From REEB95 sp035632055 (lineage in GTDB: Bacteria; Pseudomonadota; Alphaproteobacteria; ATCC43930; CGMCC-115725), in the NCBI GenBank assembly GCA_035632055.1, contig DASQHO010000081.1, positions 21,548-85,547 of the forward strand: a stretch of DNA of 64,000 bases, given 5' to 3'. The translations under genes were made by a program, and so were the position numbers. Within the stretch, counting starts at the first letter, position 1. Each line of letters opens with the position of its first letter. The notes under the pieces are model-generated. The model ran no database searches, was not told the DNA's origin, and saw only the letters and a list, made by a program, of their open reading frames with translations. Below are positions 1 to 8,827 of the stretch, piece after piece.

Positions 1-768
1 TTGCCGTGCGATGGTATCGTGTCCGACATCGGCATTAACTCCGGTAATCAATACGGCGTGCTGCGGAAAGGCATCGAGCGCCGCAAGCGTCGCCTTAAGT
101 CCACCCACGCCTAGATCCGCGGCGAGCGTGAGCGGATGATATGTGACGAGGAAGAAGCCATTACCGAGCGGAAGGCCCGCAACCTGCTCAATTTCGTTCA
201 ACGGAGCCAGCGGCAACCGCTCGATCGCGTCGAGGCCAAGAGCCCCAACATCGAACACCCGCGCCGGATCTTCGCCCATCTGAACGATACGCCGGCGATA
301 ATCCTCACACGCCGCAAAATGCAGGTGCGCAAGCTTTGTAATCGCGTGACGAAAGCTATCGTCGGTCGCACCTTCTGTCAGCTCGCCACCATGGGCGTGC
401 GCAATCGGCACCCGGCATATACATGCGGCCTCGGCAGCGGCCAGGATCTCATAACGATCGCCAAGCAGGAGGAGTAAATCCGGCCGTCGCCGCTCCAACG
501 TGGCCGTGACGCCGACGACGCATCGACCCAGGGCTGCTGCGATCGCGTCCGGCGTATCACCGGAAATTTCCAACGGAATACGTTCGTCAATCACGAAGCC
601 ATCGCTCTCGATTGCGCGCACGGTCTCGCCGAATTTGGGCTCGAGGTGTGTGCCCGTTACGATAAGCCGCAGGTCGAGTGCAGGATCGGCAGTAATTGCC
701 TTGAGCGTCCAATAGAGCAGCCCATATTCGGCACGCGTGCCGGTCAGGACAGCGATGCTCCGGCTCAT
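1..768 (-). CDS. legG: UDP/GDP-sugar 2-epimerase (hydrolysing), NeuC/LegG type, partial
   Basis: The frame stays open from an ATG at 768 to the window edge, giving the first 256 residues; the C-terminus lies outside. Visible hallmarks of the hydrolysing NDP-HexNAc 2-epimerase family are TGTRAEYG at residues 9-16, GDRYE at 103-107 and HAHGGE at 124-129, followed by DDSFRHAITK. Family members remove the nucleotide from an NDP-diacetamido-sugar with inversion at C2, giving the free hexose used by NeuB-type synthases. The start overlaps the upstream aminotransferase stop by 4 nt (ATGA), so it is the last visible gene of the nonulosonate operon. In this context LegG (2,4-diacetamido-2,4,6-trideoxy sugar) is more likely than sialic-acid NeuC, because a dehydratase and an aminotransferase precede it. 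Confidence 0.85.
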   Translation of the reverse strand, partial: MSRSIAVLTGTRAEYGLLYWTLKAITADPALDLRLIVTGTHLEPKFGETVRAIESDGFVIDERIPLEISGDTPDAIAAALGRCVVGVTATLERRRPDLLLLLGDRYEILAAAEAACICRVPIAHAHGGELTEGATDDSFRHAITKLAHLHFAACEDYRRRIVQMGEDPARVFDVGALGLDAIERLPLAPLNEIEQVAGLPLGNGFFLVTYHPLTLAADLGVGGLKATLAALDAFPQHAVLITGVNADVGHDTIARQ

Positions 769-1907
769 CGATTGAGCTCGCTCCCCCGCCAGCTCGCGAG
801 CGCGGCGACCACGCGCGCAACCTCCGTTTCGGCCAACATGCTGCCACACGGCAATGAAACCAGCGTGCCGGAGAGGCTTTCAGAAATTCCTTGGAGTTGA
901 CGCGGAAAATTCGCGTAGGCCGGCTGCGTCGATAACGCCTGCCAGAACTGCCGTGCGGATATTCCCTGGCGTCGCAAATGAGCCACCAGATCGGCGGCGG
1001 CCTCCGGCGACGCCGTACGCACCACATACATCCAGCCGTTCCATTCGGCCCAGTTTGGTGCCGGCGGCGGTGCAAGATCGCCGCGTCCGTCAAGCGACTC
1101 CGTATAGGCATTGGCGACGTTGCGCCGCGCCGCCACCATAGTTTCCAGACGTTCGAGCTGCGCGACGACGACCGCGGCGCTGAGATTGGTGGTGCGATAA
1201 TTGAAGCCGATCGCGTCATACGCATAACGCGAATCGGCGCGCGCCTGCGTGCTTAAATGGCGAGCCTGGCACGCCCATGTCTCGCGGTTCGTGACGATCG
1301 CGCCACCCCCGCCGCCCGTCACTATCTTGTTGCCATTGAAGCTGAAGATACCCGCATCGGCCAGTCCGCCGGCGGGCCGCCCCTTATAGTGCGAACCGAG
1401 TGCACCGGCGGCATCCTCGATCAGCGTCGCGCCGCGCTGGCGACAGAAATCGATGAGCCCATCGAAATCGGCCGGCAGGCCGAGCGGATCGACCGCGATA
1501 ACCGCGGCGATCGGCTTTCCAGAGCGTTCGGCGTCATCGAATGCGGCTGAAAGCATATTAGCGTCCAGACTCCAATGGTCCGGATCGACATCGACCATCA
1601 CCGGCGTGGCGCCGGCATGGACGACGGCATTGGCAGTGGCGGCAAACGTCCAGTCAGGAACAGCCACGCGCTTGCCGTCGCCGATCCCGAGAGTCGCCAA
1701 CAAAAGCTGAAGCGCTGTCGTGCCGCTGGCGGTGGCAACGGCATGCGAGCAGTCGGACAATGCGGCAACGCGCGCCTCCATCTGGCCGACAAACGGCCCC
1801 GCAGAGGACACCCATCCGGTCTGGATGCACTCGCGGAGATAGGTTTCTTCGTTGCCGCGCAGATCTGGCTCGGCGAGCGGAATCACACGTTCAGAGGACA
1901 TAACCAC
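765..1907 (-). CDS. legC: DegT-family PLP aminotransferase, LegC type
   Basis: This 380-residue protein belongs to the DegT/DnrJ/EryC1/StrS aminotransferases. The PLP-lysine motif is SFNGNK with Lys194, the pyridine-N-contacting Asp is in IEDAAGA (Asp165), and a glycine-rich GGGGG stretch follows the lysine. Members transfer an amino group from glutamate to a 4-keto sugar nucleotide. Placed directly after a 4,6-dehydratase gene and before a NeuC-type epimerase, it is the expected C4 aminotransferase of legionaminic acid synthesis. The start overlaps the end of the dehydratase gene by about 17 nt; an internal ATG two codons in (1901) is an equally possible start. The exact sugar is inferred from context. 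Confidence 0.82.
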   Translation of the reverse strand: MVMSSERVIPLAEPDLRGNEETYLRECIQTGWVSSAGPFVGQMEARVAALSDCSHAVATASGTTALQLLLATLGIGDGKRVAVPDWTFAATANAVVHAGATPVMVDVDPDHWSLDANMLSAAFDDAERSGKPIAAVIAVDPLGLPADFDGLIDFCRQRGATLIEDAAGALGSHYKGRPAGGLADAGIFSFNGNKIVTGGGGGAIVTNRETWACQARHLSTQARADSRYAYDAIGFNYRTTNLSAAVVVAQLERLETMVAARRNVANAYTESLDGRGDLAPPPAPNWAEWNGWMYVVRTASPEAAADLVAHLRRQGISARQFWQALSTQPAYANFPRQLQGISESLSGTLVSLPCGSMLAETEVARVVAALASWRGSELNR

Positions 1908-2874
1908 CCGTTCGCAAGCGATGACGATTTTCCTTGAGCCATTCGATGGTGTGGCGGAGCCCGTCTTCGAGCGTCGTTTTGGGCCGCCAGCCGAGAAGCG
2001 TCCGTGCCTTTCCGTTGTCGGACTTGAGCCGACCGACCTCGCTGGCCTCCGGTCGCAAGCGCTCTTTCTCGCTTTCGATACGCACGGTTTTGCCCATCAG
2101 CCGGCCGATCAGCGTCGCGAGATCGCCGATGGCAATTTCCTGGCCGGTGCCGAGATTGATGGTCTCTCCAACAGCCTTTTCGGCAACCGCAGCGGCAAGA
2201 AAACCCTCGGCCGTGTCGGCGACGTAGGTCAGGTCGCGGGTCGGCGTCAAAGCACCGAGTCTGACGCGGTCGCCTTCAAGACATTGCGTGACGATGGTGG
2301 GGATGACCGCGCGGGCTGATTGGCGCGGACCAAAAGTATTGAATGGCCGCAATGTGACCACGGGCAAGCCGTAAGCCAGATGAAACGACTCTGCAATCTT
2401 GTCGGCACCGATCTTGCTGGCCGAATACGGCGATTGACCTTGCAGCGGATGGTCTTCACCGATCGGGACCCGCTGGGCGGTGCCATAGACTTCGGAAGTC
2501 GAGGTCTGGATAACACGCACCACCCCTGCGTCGCGCGCCGCCTGAAGCACGCGTAGCGTACCCAAGACGTTCGTCTGAACGTACGATTCGGGTGCCTCAT
2601 ACGAGTAGGGAATGGCGATCAATGCCGCCAGGTGGAACACGATCTCCACATCGCGCATCGCCCCCTTGAGCAAATCGTGATCGGTCACATCTCCGGCGAC
2701 GATCTCCATGTTCGATTTCAACGGCGAATCGTCAAGCCACCCCTGGCGGCCCGTCGAATTGTAACGGACCAGAGCGCGCGTGCGCGCGCCCTGCCGGGTC
2801 AGTTCCTCGGCAAGATGGCTGCCGATGAAACCGCCCGCGCCCGTAATCAGCACACGGCGACCGTTCAAGCTCAT
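1891..2874 (-). CDS. legB: NDP-sugar 4,6-dehydratase, LegB type (extended SDR)
   Basis: This 327-residue extended short-chain dehydrogenase has the NAD motif GAGGFIG at residues 12-18, TSTSEVYG at 124-131 and the catalytic YSASK (Tyr150, Lys154). It carries the epimerase/dehydratase C-terminal pattern, including LRPFNTFGPRQ. LegB-type enzymes act on NDP-GlcNAc to give the 4-keto-6-deoxy sugar, the substrate of LegC. The start overlaps the preceding nucleotidyltransferase stop by 4 nt (ATGA). Because that neighbour is PtmE-like, the nucleotide carrier is probably GDP, as in the Campylobacter legionaminic pathway. This is inferred from context; the sequence alone does not fix the nucleotide. 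Confidence 0.82.
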   Translation of the reverse strand: MSLNGRRVLITGAGGFIGSHLAEELTRQGARTRALVRYNSTGRQGWLDDSPLKSNMEIVAGDVTDHDLLKGAMRDVEIVFHLAALIAIPYSYEAPESYVQTNVLGTLRVLQAARDAGVVRVIQTSTSEVYGTAQRVPIGEDHPLQGQSPYSASKIGADKIAESFHLAYGLPVVTLRPFNTFGPRQSARAVIPTIVTQCLEGDRVRLGALTPTRDLTYVADTAEGFLAAAVAEKAVGETINLGTGQEIAIGDLATLIGRLMGKTVRIESEKERLRPEASEVGRLKSDNGKARTLLGWRPKTTLEDGLRHTIEWLKENRHRLRTGGYVL

Positions 2875-3959
2875 CGTTCGAGACGTCCTGCTGCCATGTC
2901 GCGTTGTGCGCGTTCATAGTCATCGGGCCGTCCGACGTCGAGCCAATATTCCCGTATCGGGAAGCTGACGACGTTGCCGCCACCGGCGATGACGCGCTCG
3001 ATCATCTGGGTCATGTCGATGCGATCCCCGTGCGATATGAAATCCCAAGCGCGCGGCTCGATCAGGTAAATTCCGGCATTGACCAAAAACCGGAACGAAG
3101 GTTTTTCGCGCACCGCGGTGACGCGCACATCGTCGCAATCGATGACACCATAGGGCACGGCCATTTCGTAAAGGCGGACGGCAACAGTCAGCACGGCTCC
3201 ATGGCTGCGATGAAATTCGGCCATGGCACGGAAATCGACGTTGGTCAGCACGTCGCCATTGATGACGAGCGTGGTCTGCGTCGGCCTGCCGAGAAGACCG
3301 AGCGCACCCGCCGTGCCGAGAGGCCGCTCCTCCTGCACATAGTGGAGATGAACGCCGAACTGCGCACCGCTTCCGAAATGATCGACAATCTTCTTGTGCA
3401 GATAGTGGGTCGAAATATTGACTTCGGTAATGCCCGCCTCGCGCAGATTGTCGATCGTGCGCTCGAGCAACGGCTTGTCGCCGACCGGCAGCATTGGCTT
3501 CGGCGTATCGTCGGTAAATGGCCGCAGCCGCGTGCCGAACCCACCTGCCATCACCACGGCGCGGATATCATCGCCGGTTTCCGGGACCAGCGCACGCAGC
3601 AGGGCGAGATCGACCACACGGCCGTCTTCATCGAGCAACGGGATGTGCTGTACATCTGCAGTTCGCATGATGCGAAGCAACTCTTCGTCGCTTGTGTTGA
3701 CCGAACGGGTGATAGCCACTGGATGCGCCGAAGACGACTTGAAATCAAGCAAGCGGCGCGCGAGCTCGTCAAAGTTCACGCCGGCCAACATGGCACGGCG
3801 GACGTCACCGTCCGTGATCGTCGCGATTAGCCGTTGGCCATCGTCAACGAGCAGTGCCATGCCGATGCGCGACTGGTCGATACGGCGGACGACATCGCGG
3901 ATGGCCTCCGAAGTGACCACCAGGCATTGGGTGAAGTTTGGGAAAAACGGCCGCTGCAT
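2871..3959 (-). CDS. ptmE: CBS-domain sugar-1-phosphate nucleotidyltransferase, PtmE-like
   Basis: The protein has 362 residues. The N-terminal ~125 form a CBS-domain pair, and the rest is a nucleotidyltransferase with MAGGFGTRLRP at 137-147 and later metal/sugar-binding segments (INGDVL, EKPSF, WLDVGRP). A CBS pair fused to this fold is characteristic of PtmE, the glucosamine-1-phosphate guanylyltransferase of the GDP-type legionaminic pathway. The ATG at 3959 is chosen because its A is the last base of the upstream TGA (TGATG). Longer in-frame extensions upstream only read through the preceding acyltransferase gene in another frame. The CBS pair may give nucleotide-dependent control. Mannose-1-phosphate-type relatives cannot be excluded without structural comparison. 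Confidence 0.82.
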   Translation of the reverse strand: MQRPFFPNFTQCLVVTSEAIRDVVRRIDQSRIGMALLVDDGQRLIATITDGDVRRAMLAGVNFDELARRLLDFKSSSAHPVAITRSVNTSDEELLRIMRTADVQHIPLLDEDGRVVDLALLRALVPETGDDIRAVVMAGGFGTRLRPFTDDTPKPMLPVGDKPLLERTIDNLREAGITEVNISTHYLHKKIVDHFGSGAQFGVHLHYVQEERPLGTAGALGLLGRPTQTTLVINGDVLTNVDFRAMAEFHRSHGAVLTVAVRLYEMAVPYGVIDCDDVRVTAVREKPSFRFLVNAGIYLIEPRAWDFISHGDRIDMTQMIERVIAGGGNVVSFPIREYWLDVGRPDDYERAQRDMAAGRLER

Positions 3960-5467
3960 CACGTTTTCTTCCGCGGCCTCGCCGGAACTCCCATAACGAC
4001 GGCGTTGGGGGCGACATCCTTGACCACGACCGAGCCGGCTGCAACGAGCGCACCTGATCCCACAGCGATACTCTGGCGTACCGTCGCGCCTGCCCCGATT
4101 AGCGCCCGGTCGCCTACGGAAACCTGACCGCAAAGACGTGAGCCTGATGCGACATGGACGTGATTACCGATGTGGCAGTGATGTTCGACGATAGCTCCGG
4201 TATTGATGATCGCATTTCGGCCTATTACGGCGCGCGCGGAAACAGCGGCGCCCGCTAGGACGACGGTGCCGGCCCCGATACTCGCACTGGGAGAAACCGT
4301 TGCTCCCGGATGAACAACCGCCAGCGGTTCCAAACCGGCCGCCAATCCCTTTTCGAATGAATCCTGACGCGGTCCACCCGGCCCAATCGAGCCGTGTGTG
4401 ACCACAAAATGGGTCACCTCACCCTTGGTCAAGCGATCGTCGCCGCCAAGGACCGGAACGCCGAGGAGTTCGCTACCCCATTGCTCGCGATCTCGATCCA
4501 GAAGGAACGTCGGCGTATGGCCAAGGGCTTTCATAGCCTCGATTACCATCGCCGCATGACCACCACCACCGAGAAGCACACTGCGCACACCGGCATCAAT
4601 ATGCTTCCACGACGAGGGCATCGGCTGGCGGCCGTCGCCACTACGATCCGGCTTCGTGAAGGCTTTGGCACGAACCGGCGCGAAATCGCCAATTTGTGGC
4701 CAGACAGCCTCCGACATGAACCTGACGAAGAGCGAGTTATGCCGAAATGGTCGCGACCCGAGCAGGATCGGGTGCAATACGCGACTCACGAAATAATGCG
4801 AACTGAGGAAATGATCAGGCGCATCAGACTCGGGGCCAACCCATGCGCCAAGGCCGCTGACGCCGGCAAAGAATTGCTCGTCAAGATAGCGATTGTGATG
4901 GGCCGGCTTGATTTCCGGCAAATCAAATTCCGCGCGTGCCTGATTCAGGTTGTCGAGACTACGCTGAAACGCTTCGATGAAAAGCAAATGGCCGCCGGGA
5001 CGTACGGCGTCAATCAGATTTCGTAGCGCCTGCGTCTGATCTGCAGCGTCCAGCAGGTTGATTAGGACGCGCTGGCAGATGAGAACATCGACCGGTTCGG
5101 GCCCCAGCGTGCTGCGATCGCGAATGTCCGCGTGGCGGACCTCGATTTTCTGGTCGGCAAAGCGCTTTTTGGCAAGCGCTGCCAACTCCGGGGAAAATTC
5201 ATAACCGATCAATTTCGGCCGCGCGTCGATGCCTCGTAACACTTCGAGCGTATAGCCATTGCCGCAACCGACATCCGCAATCACAACGTCATCGACCCTG
5301 CGGCCTCGCGATTTCAAATCGACGAGTGACGAACGAACGAAACGGCAAATCAGCTCGGTCTCAAGCTGACGTGTCCGGTTGTCCGCCATCGTGGCGCTGG
5401 AATTAAGGCCAGCATGTTCTGCGACTTCGCGATAATGATCGAGAATGACTTTGTCGTATGATTTCAC
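3959..5467 (-). CDS. Fusion: class I SAM methyltransferase + NeuD/PglD/LegH-type acyltransferase
   Basis: One 502-residue frame contains two enzymes. Residues ~1-235 are a class I methyltransferase (motif I DVGCGNGYT at 65-73; post-motif LICQRVLINLLDAAD). Residues ~294-500 are a sugar O/N-acyltransferase: a PglD_N-like Rossmann segment starting at SVLLGGGGHAA (296-306), then left-handed beta-helix repeats with the putative catalytic His in VEHHCHIG (about 427-434). It is coupled to its neighbours by ATGA (upstream) and TGATG (downstream) overlaps. The acyltransferase half is the expected C4-amino N-acetylating step (LegH). The methyltransferase half suggests a methylated nonulosonate or coupled modification. 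The fusion is seen directly; the methylated position is unknown. Confidence 0.83.
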   Translation of the reverse strand: MKSYDKVILDHYREVAEHAGLNSSATMADNRTRQLETELICRFVRSSLVDLKSRGRRVDDVVIADVGCGNGYTLEVLRGIDARPKLIGYEFSPELAALAKKRFADQKIEVRHADIRDRSTLGPEPVDVLICQRVLINLLDAADQTQALRNLIDAVRPGGHLLFIEAFQRSLDNLNQARAEFDLPEIKPAHHNRYLDEQFFAGVSGLGAWVGPESDAPDHFLSSHYFVSRVLHPILLGSRPFRHNSLFVRFMSEAVWPQIGDFAPVRAKAFTKPDRSGDGRQPMPSSWKHIDAGVRSVLLGGGGHAAMVIEAMKALGHTPTFLLDRDREQWGSELLGVPVLGGDDRLTKGEVTHFVVTHGSIGPGGPRQDSFEKGLAAGLEPLAVVHPGATVSPSASIGAGTVVLAGAAVSARAVIGRNAIINTGAIVEHHCHIGNHVHVASGSRLCGQVSVGDRALIGAGATVRQSIAVGSGALVAAGSVVVKDVAPNAVVMGVPARPRKKT

Positions 5468-6591
5468 AGCTCGTCCCTTTCACCGATCGGCTCATCCGGC
5501 GCGTAGGCACGGCGTGCTGGCCGTCCTATCAGGTCCCAATATCGCAACGGACTCAAGCCGGTCGCCGGCCGTTTCGCCGTGACGTTGTCAGCGGTGAACG
5601 TCTCCCCCAGCGCGATCGCCCGCGCTGCGACCAATCCGCGCCGAACGATTGGCCGATTGCGAAGCTCCGCAGCCGTCGGTTCTTTAACAGGACGCCCCAG
5701 GGCCGCCTCGGCCGCGCGGATTCCCGCAACCATGGCGGCGAGTTCGCCGGGCTCGAGCGAGGCTTTGTGATCGGGCCCGGACATGGTGCGGTCGAGCGTG
5801 AAATGCTTTTCCACGGCGACAGCGCCGCGCGCCACCGCCGCAATCGGTACGGCGATGCCCGGTGTATGGTCAGACAAGCCGACCGGCAGGTCGAATGCCT
5901 CGCGCATCGCGTCCATCGCCCGCAGATTGGTTTCGTCAAAGGCCGCCGGATATTCCGAGGTGCAGTGGAGCAGGATGACCTTGTCGGCCAGCGCGCGACG
6001 CCCGCTAGCTGAAGCGTAAGTATCGGCAAAGGCGGCAGCCGACGGCGGCTCCTGGCGTTGCATCAGGCCGAAAGCGAGGACGCCGAGCGCGGTCTTAACC
6101 TCGGCCAGCATGCTCATTCCCGTCGACAAAATCATGGGCAGGCCGAATCGTGCCAGCGCCAGCAGAAGCGGCGCATTCGTTACCTCGCCGGACGGGACTT
6201 TGAGAACCGGCACCTTGAGTTCGTCAGCCAGAAAATGCGCGCTTTCGTCGTCGAAGGCGGTTGACATGAACAGAATCCCGCGAGCCGCGCAGCGTTCGGC
6301 GATGGGCCGGTGGAATTCGCGTTTGAGCTCGAGTTTACGCACCATGTCGAGCTGGCTTTCGCCGGCATCGGTGGTTCGCGTCTGATAGGCCGCCTTGGGC
6401 GCGCTCGCGGCGATCACGCGGTCGGCCTGGAAGGTCTGGAATTTGACGGCATCGGCGCCGGCATCGGCGGCGACGTCAGCCAGGCGCAGCGCAAGGTCAA
6501 GCGCGCCATTGTGATTGACGCCCGCCTCCGCCACGACGAAGCAGCGTGCGCCATCGCCGACCTTCCGCTCGGCAATCGTGATCGTACTCAA
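5464..6591 (-). CDS. legI: N-acylneuraminate/legionaminate synthase, NeuB family
   Basis: This 375-residue NeuB-family synthase condenses PEP with the free 6-carbon amino sugar to give the nine-carbon nonulosonic acid. Visible family features are AEAGVNHNG near the N-terminus, DAVKFQTF, STAFDDES, KVPSGE, LSTGMS, LHCTSEYPA, GLSDHTPG and VEKHFTLDR with GPDHKASLEP. A C-terminal SAF (antifreeze-like) domain covers roughly the last 65 residues (RRGLVAARAIALGE). The NeuA-type synthetase stop (6588) and the next gene's start (5467) both overlap it by 4 nt. Flanking LegB, LegC and LegG homologues make legionaminic acid the likely product; sialic or pseudaminic acid is less likely. Confidence 0.87.
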   Translation of the reverse strand: MSTITIAERKVGDGARCFVVAEAGVNHNGALDLALRLADVAADAGADAVKFQTFQADRVIAASAPKAAYQTRTTDAGESQLDMVRKLELKREFHRPIAERCAARGILFMSTAFDDESAHFLADELKVPVLKVPSGEVTNAPLLLALARFGLPMILSTGMSMLAEVKTALGVLAFGLMQRQEPPSAAAFADTYASASGRRALADKVILLHCTSEYPAAFDETNLRAMDAMREAFDLPVGLSDHTPGIAVPIAAVARGAVAVEKHFTLDRTMSGPDHKASLEPGELAAMVAGIRAAEAALGRPVKEPTAAELRNRPIVRRGLVAARAIALGETFTADNVTAKRPATGLSPLRYWDLIGRPARRAYAPDEPIGERDEL

Positions 6592-7313
6592 TTGGCACTC
6601 CCGAAGACCGTGAAGCCCCAGCGTTTTGCCACGAGCTCGGCCAGCATCAGATCGACTTCCTCGTCGACGTCGACGGCACGCAGCGGCTCCATCTCAACGA
6701 CGCGCAACGGGTCGACAAACAACGTCCGCTCGCGCCGCAATACCTCCGTCCGCACCGCATAGGCAGCACCGGACGGAAAAAATGGCCGCTCCAGAAGTTG
6801 GGTATGGATAGCATCGCCGGAAATTCTTTTATCAAGCAACGGATGGACGGTGCCGTCCGATATGCGCTGGAACATCCACTGGGGCGGCTCGTCCACTTTC
6901 CGGACGGCGAAACAGCAATTGGCGTCGGTCTCGCGCAGCGTGTCGGCACAAGCGCTGATCGTGTTCGGCTCCACGAAAGGCGAAGTCGGCTGGAGCTGGA
7001 CAATGATTTCGTACCCCCTACCCTCCTGCGCTGCAATGGCGTCATGGGCATGGAGAAGGATATCGCTGTCCTGCGCGTAATCCTCAGCAAGCGCCGCTGG
7101 ACGGCGAAACGGTACATCGCCGCCTTCGCGCATAGCGACTGCCGCAATCTCCTCGTCCTCGGTGGAGACAACCACCCGGTCGAGCGTGCTCGCGCGGGCA
7201 GCACCAATCATGTAAGCGATAAGCGGCCGACCGTTGAGCGGCAGCACGTTCTTGCGCGGCAGCCGCTTGGAGCCACCGCGTGCCGGTATAATGCCGAGCG
7301 CCCGCAATGTCAT
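6588..7313 (-). CDS. legF: CMP-nonulosonate cytidylyltransferase, NeuA/LegF type
   Basis: This 241-residue protein starts at the ATG at 7313, which shares one base with the upstream TGA (TGATG). It shows the N-terminal nucleotide-binding signature of CMP-sugar synthetases (GIIPARGGSKRLPRKN) and later motifs VVSTEDEEIA, LQPTSPF and DVDEEVDL. It activates a free nonulosonic acid with CTP, providing the glycosyl donor. The protein lies next to the NeuB-type synthase and shares a 4-nt overlap with it. The longer in-frame extension upstream is rejected because it is arginine-rich shadow sequence of the aminotransferase gene and does not resemble the family. Confidence 0.87.
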   Translation of the reverse strand: MTLRALGIIPARGGSKRLPRKNVLPLNGRPLIAYMIGAARASTLDRVVVSTEDEEIAAVAMREGGDVPFRRPAALAEDYAQDSDILLHAHDAIAAQEGRGYEIIVQLQPTSPFVEPNTISACADTLRETDANCCFAVRKVDEPPQWMFQRISDGTVHPLLDKRISGDAIHTQLLERPFFPSGAAYAVRTEVLRRERTLFVDPLRVVEMEPLRAVDVDEEVDLMLAELVAKRWGFTVFGSAN

Positions 7314-8743
7314 CAGCCGCGTCGCGCCGCCACTGGCGCCACGCCAATCCGCCCTGCGCTGTGGCCGCCGATCTTGTGTGCTAGACCCTCGGCGGCGGCA
7401 GCCAGGATCGTGCGGTTGTCGATCACCTTGCGGAACGCGGCCGCGATGTCGCGCATGTCCTCTTCGGTCGAGGAATACGCGATGTGATAGAGCCAAATGA
7501 ATCGCTCGCTCAATAGACTTTCGGCCACCGGGCACATGCCCTTGGAGTAAGTCACGGTGCTTTCGTAACCGGGTCCTTTCCACGGCCAGCCACTGTGGCC
7601 ATAGGCGATGCGTTTAAGGAAATGCGGCGCCGCGTACATGGGACGTGCATAGCCGGTGCCCACCGGAACGCCTTCCTCACGCAACGCCGCCACAAAAAGC
7701 GCGCGCGACATCCCCATCGCCGCCGCATTGTAAAGCACGGTGAGAAAGTGCGGCACTTCGCGCGCGGGCCCGCTGGCAGCACGCTGGCTCGGCGCGACCT
7801 CGATGCCAGGAAGGCCGGCGAGCTCGCGCCGCAGAAAATCGGCGTTGCGGGTGCGCCATTCGTTGACACGATCGAGCTTTTCGATCTGCGCGCGCCCAAC
7901 TGCGGCACAGAGCTCCGGCATGCGAAAATTTAGCCCGACGACATTCGCCAGCTCCGCTTCGGTCGCGTCGTCGCCGAAGGTGAGCTCGCCGTGATTCAGG
8001 ATAAGGCGTGCACGAGCCGCGAGATCGGGATCGCGCGTAATGATCATTCCACCTTCGCCGGTCATGATGTTCTTCGATTGCTGGAAGCTAAAAACGCCAG
8101 CGTCACCGACCGATCCGGCGTGCCGGTTGCCCCATATCGCGCCGATCGCCTGAGCTGCATCCTCGATCACTTTGAGTTTGTGCCGACGGGCGATCTTCAT
8201 GATCGCATCCATATCGGCGACGTTGCCGGCGAGATGGACCGGCAGCAACGCCTTCGTACGCGGAGTGATCGCACGTTCGATCGCCTGGGGATTAATGCAG
8301 AAGGTCTGCGGGTCGACGTCGACAAAAACCGGTATCGAATCGAACATGAGCACGGCGTTGCCCGAGGCGCTGAAAGAGATAGCAGGCACGATCACCTCGT
8401 CGCCGGGCCCCACGCCAGCCGCCGCAAGTGCGACACCGATCGCCGCCGTCGCCGACGTGATTGGAATCGCATACGGCACGTCAAACTTGGCGGCGAAGGC
8501 GGCGGCAAAGGCCCGCACATTCACGCCGCCGTGAAAATGCCAGTAATCGGAAACATTTGCCGCTTCCGCGCTGGTCATCTCGAGAACGTCCCGGCCGACC
8601 GGCGTGCCGATGTAGCGGGAAAAATTCTTGTCGCGCACCGCCTGAACGACCAGCCGTTCTTCCGCTTCATCGACCATCGGCTCAACAATGAACGGCTTTG
8701 TGCGCAGCGGTACGCCGCCTAATATTGCAAGTTTCTCGTTCAT
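7313..8743 (-). CDS. DegT/DnrJ/EryC1 family aminotransferase (long form)
   Basis: This 476-residue PLP aminotransferase is the first gene of the nonulosonate operon. The Schiff-base lysine is Lys224 in SFQQSKNIMTGEGG and the cofactor Asp is in IEDAAQA (Asp195). It is some 80-100 residues longer than typical DegT proteins, with an extended N-terminal section (ILGGVPLRTKPF, as in AHBA-synthase-type members) and a long C-terminus. It is a second DegT enzyme besides LegC, so it probably supplies another amino sugar or an early step. A Gfo/Idh oxidoreductase is transcribed divergently 84 bp away, and the two may act together (oxidation then amination). Substrate unknown. Confidence 0.75.
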   Translation of the reverse strand: MNEKLAILGGVPLRTKPFIVEPMVDEAEERLVVQAVRDKNFSRYIGTPVGRDVLEMTSAEAANVSDYWHFHGGVNVRAFAAAFAAKFDVPYAIPITSATAAIGVALAAAGVGPGDEVIVPAISFSASGNAVLMFDSIPVFVDVDPQTFCINPQAIERAITPRTKALLPVHLAGNVADMDAIMKIARRHKLKVIEDAAQAIGAIWGNRHAGSVGDAGVFSFQQSKNIMTGEGGMIITRDPDLAARARLILNHGELTFGDDATEAELANVVGLNFRMPELCAAVGRAQIEKLDRVNEWRTRNADFLRRELAGLPGIEVAPSQRAASGPAREVPHFLTVLYNAAAMGMSRALFVAALREEGVPVGTGYARPMYAAPHFLKRIAYGHSGWPWKGPGYESTVTYSKGMCPVAESLLSERFIWLYHIAYSSTEEDMRDIAAAFRKVIDNRTILAAAAEGLAHKIGGHSAGRIGVAPVAARRG

Positions 8744-8768
8744 TTATCGCTTCCCACTCACGAACATG

Positions 8769-8802
8769 GTTATTGCAGAGAGAGCGGCGGACCGGCAATA
8801 AC
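8769..8802. repeat. Inverted repeat in divergent intergenic region
   Basis: GTTATTGC at 8769-8776 is matched exactly by GCAATAAC at 8795-8802, separated by 18 bp. The repeat sits in the 84-bp gap between the start of the nonulosonate operon (8743, minus) and the divergent oxidoreductase (8828, plus). This is the usual place for an operator or a shared control element. No known regulator motif was recognised. Confidence 0.4.
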
Positions 8803-8827
8803 GGGTGTCGCCACCTGTGGAGCCTCG

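Noticed and set aside
2904..3830. A 308-residue plus-strand open frame over the ptmE-like gene
   Set aside because: It is antisense to a well-matched nucleotidyltransferase, has no family motifs and is His/Asp-rich as expected of an antisense shadow in GC-rich DNA.
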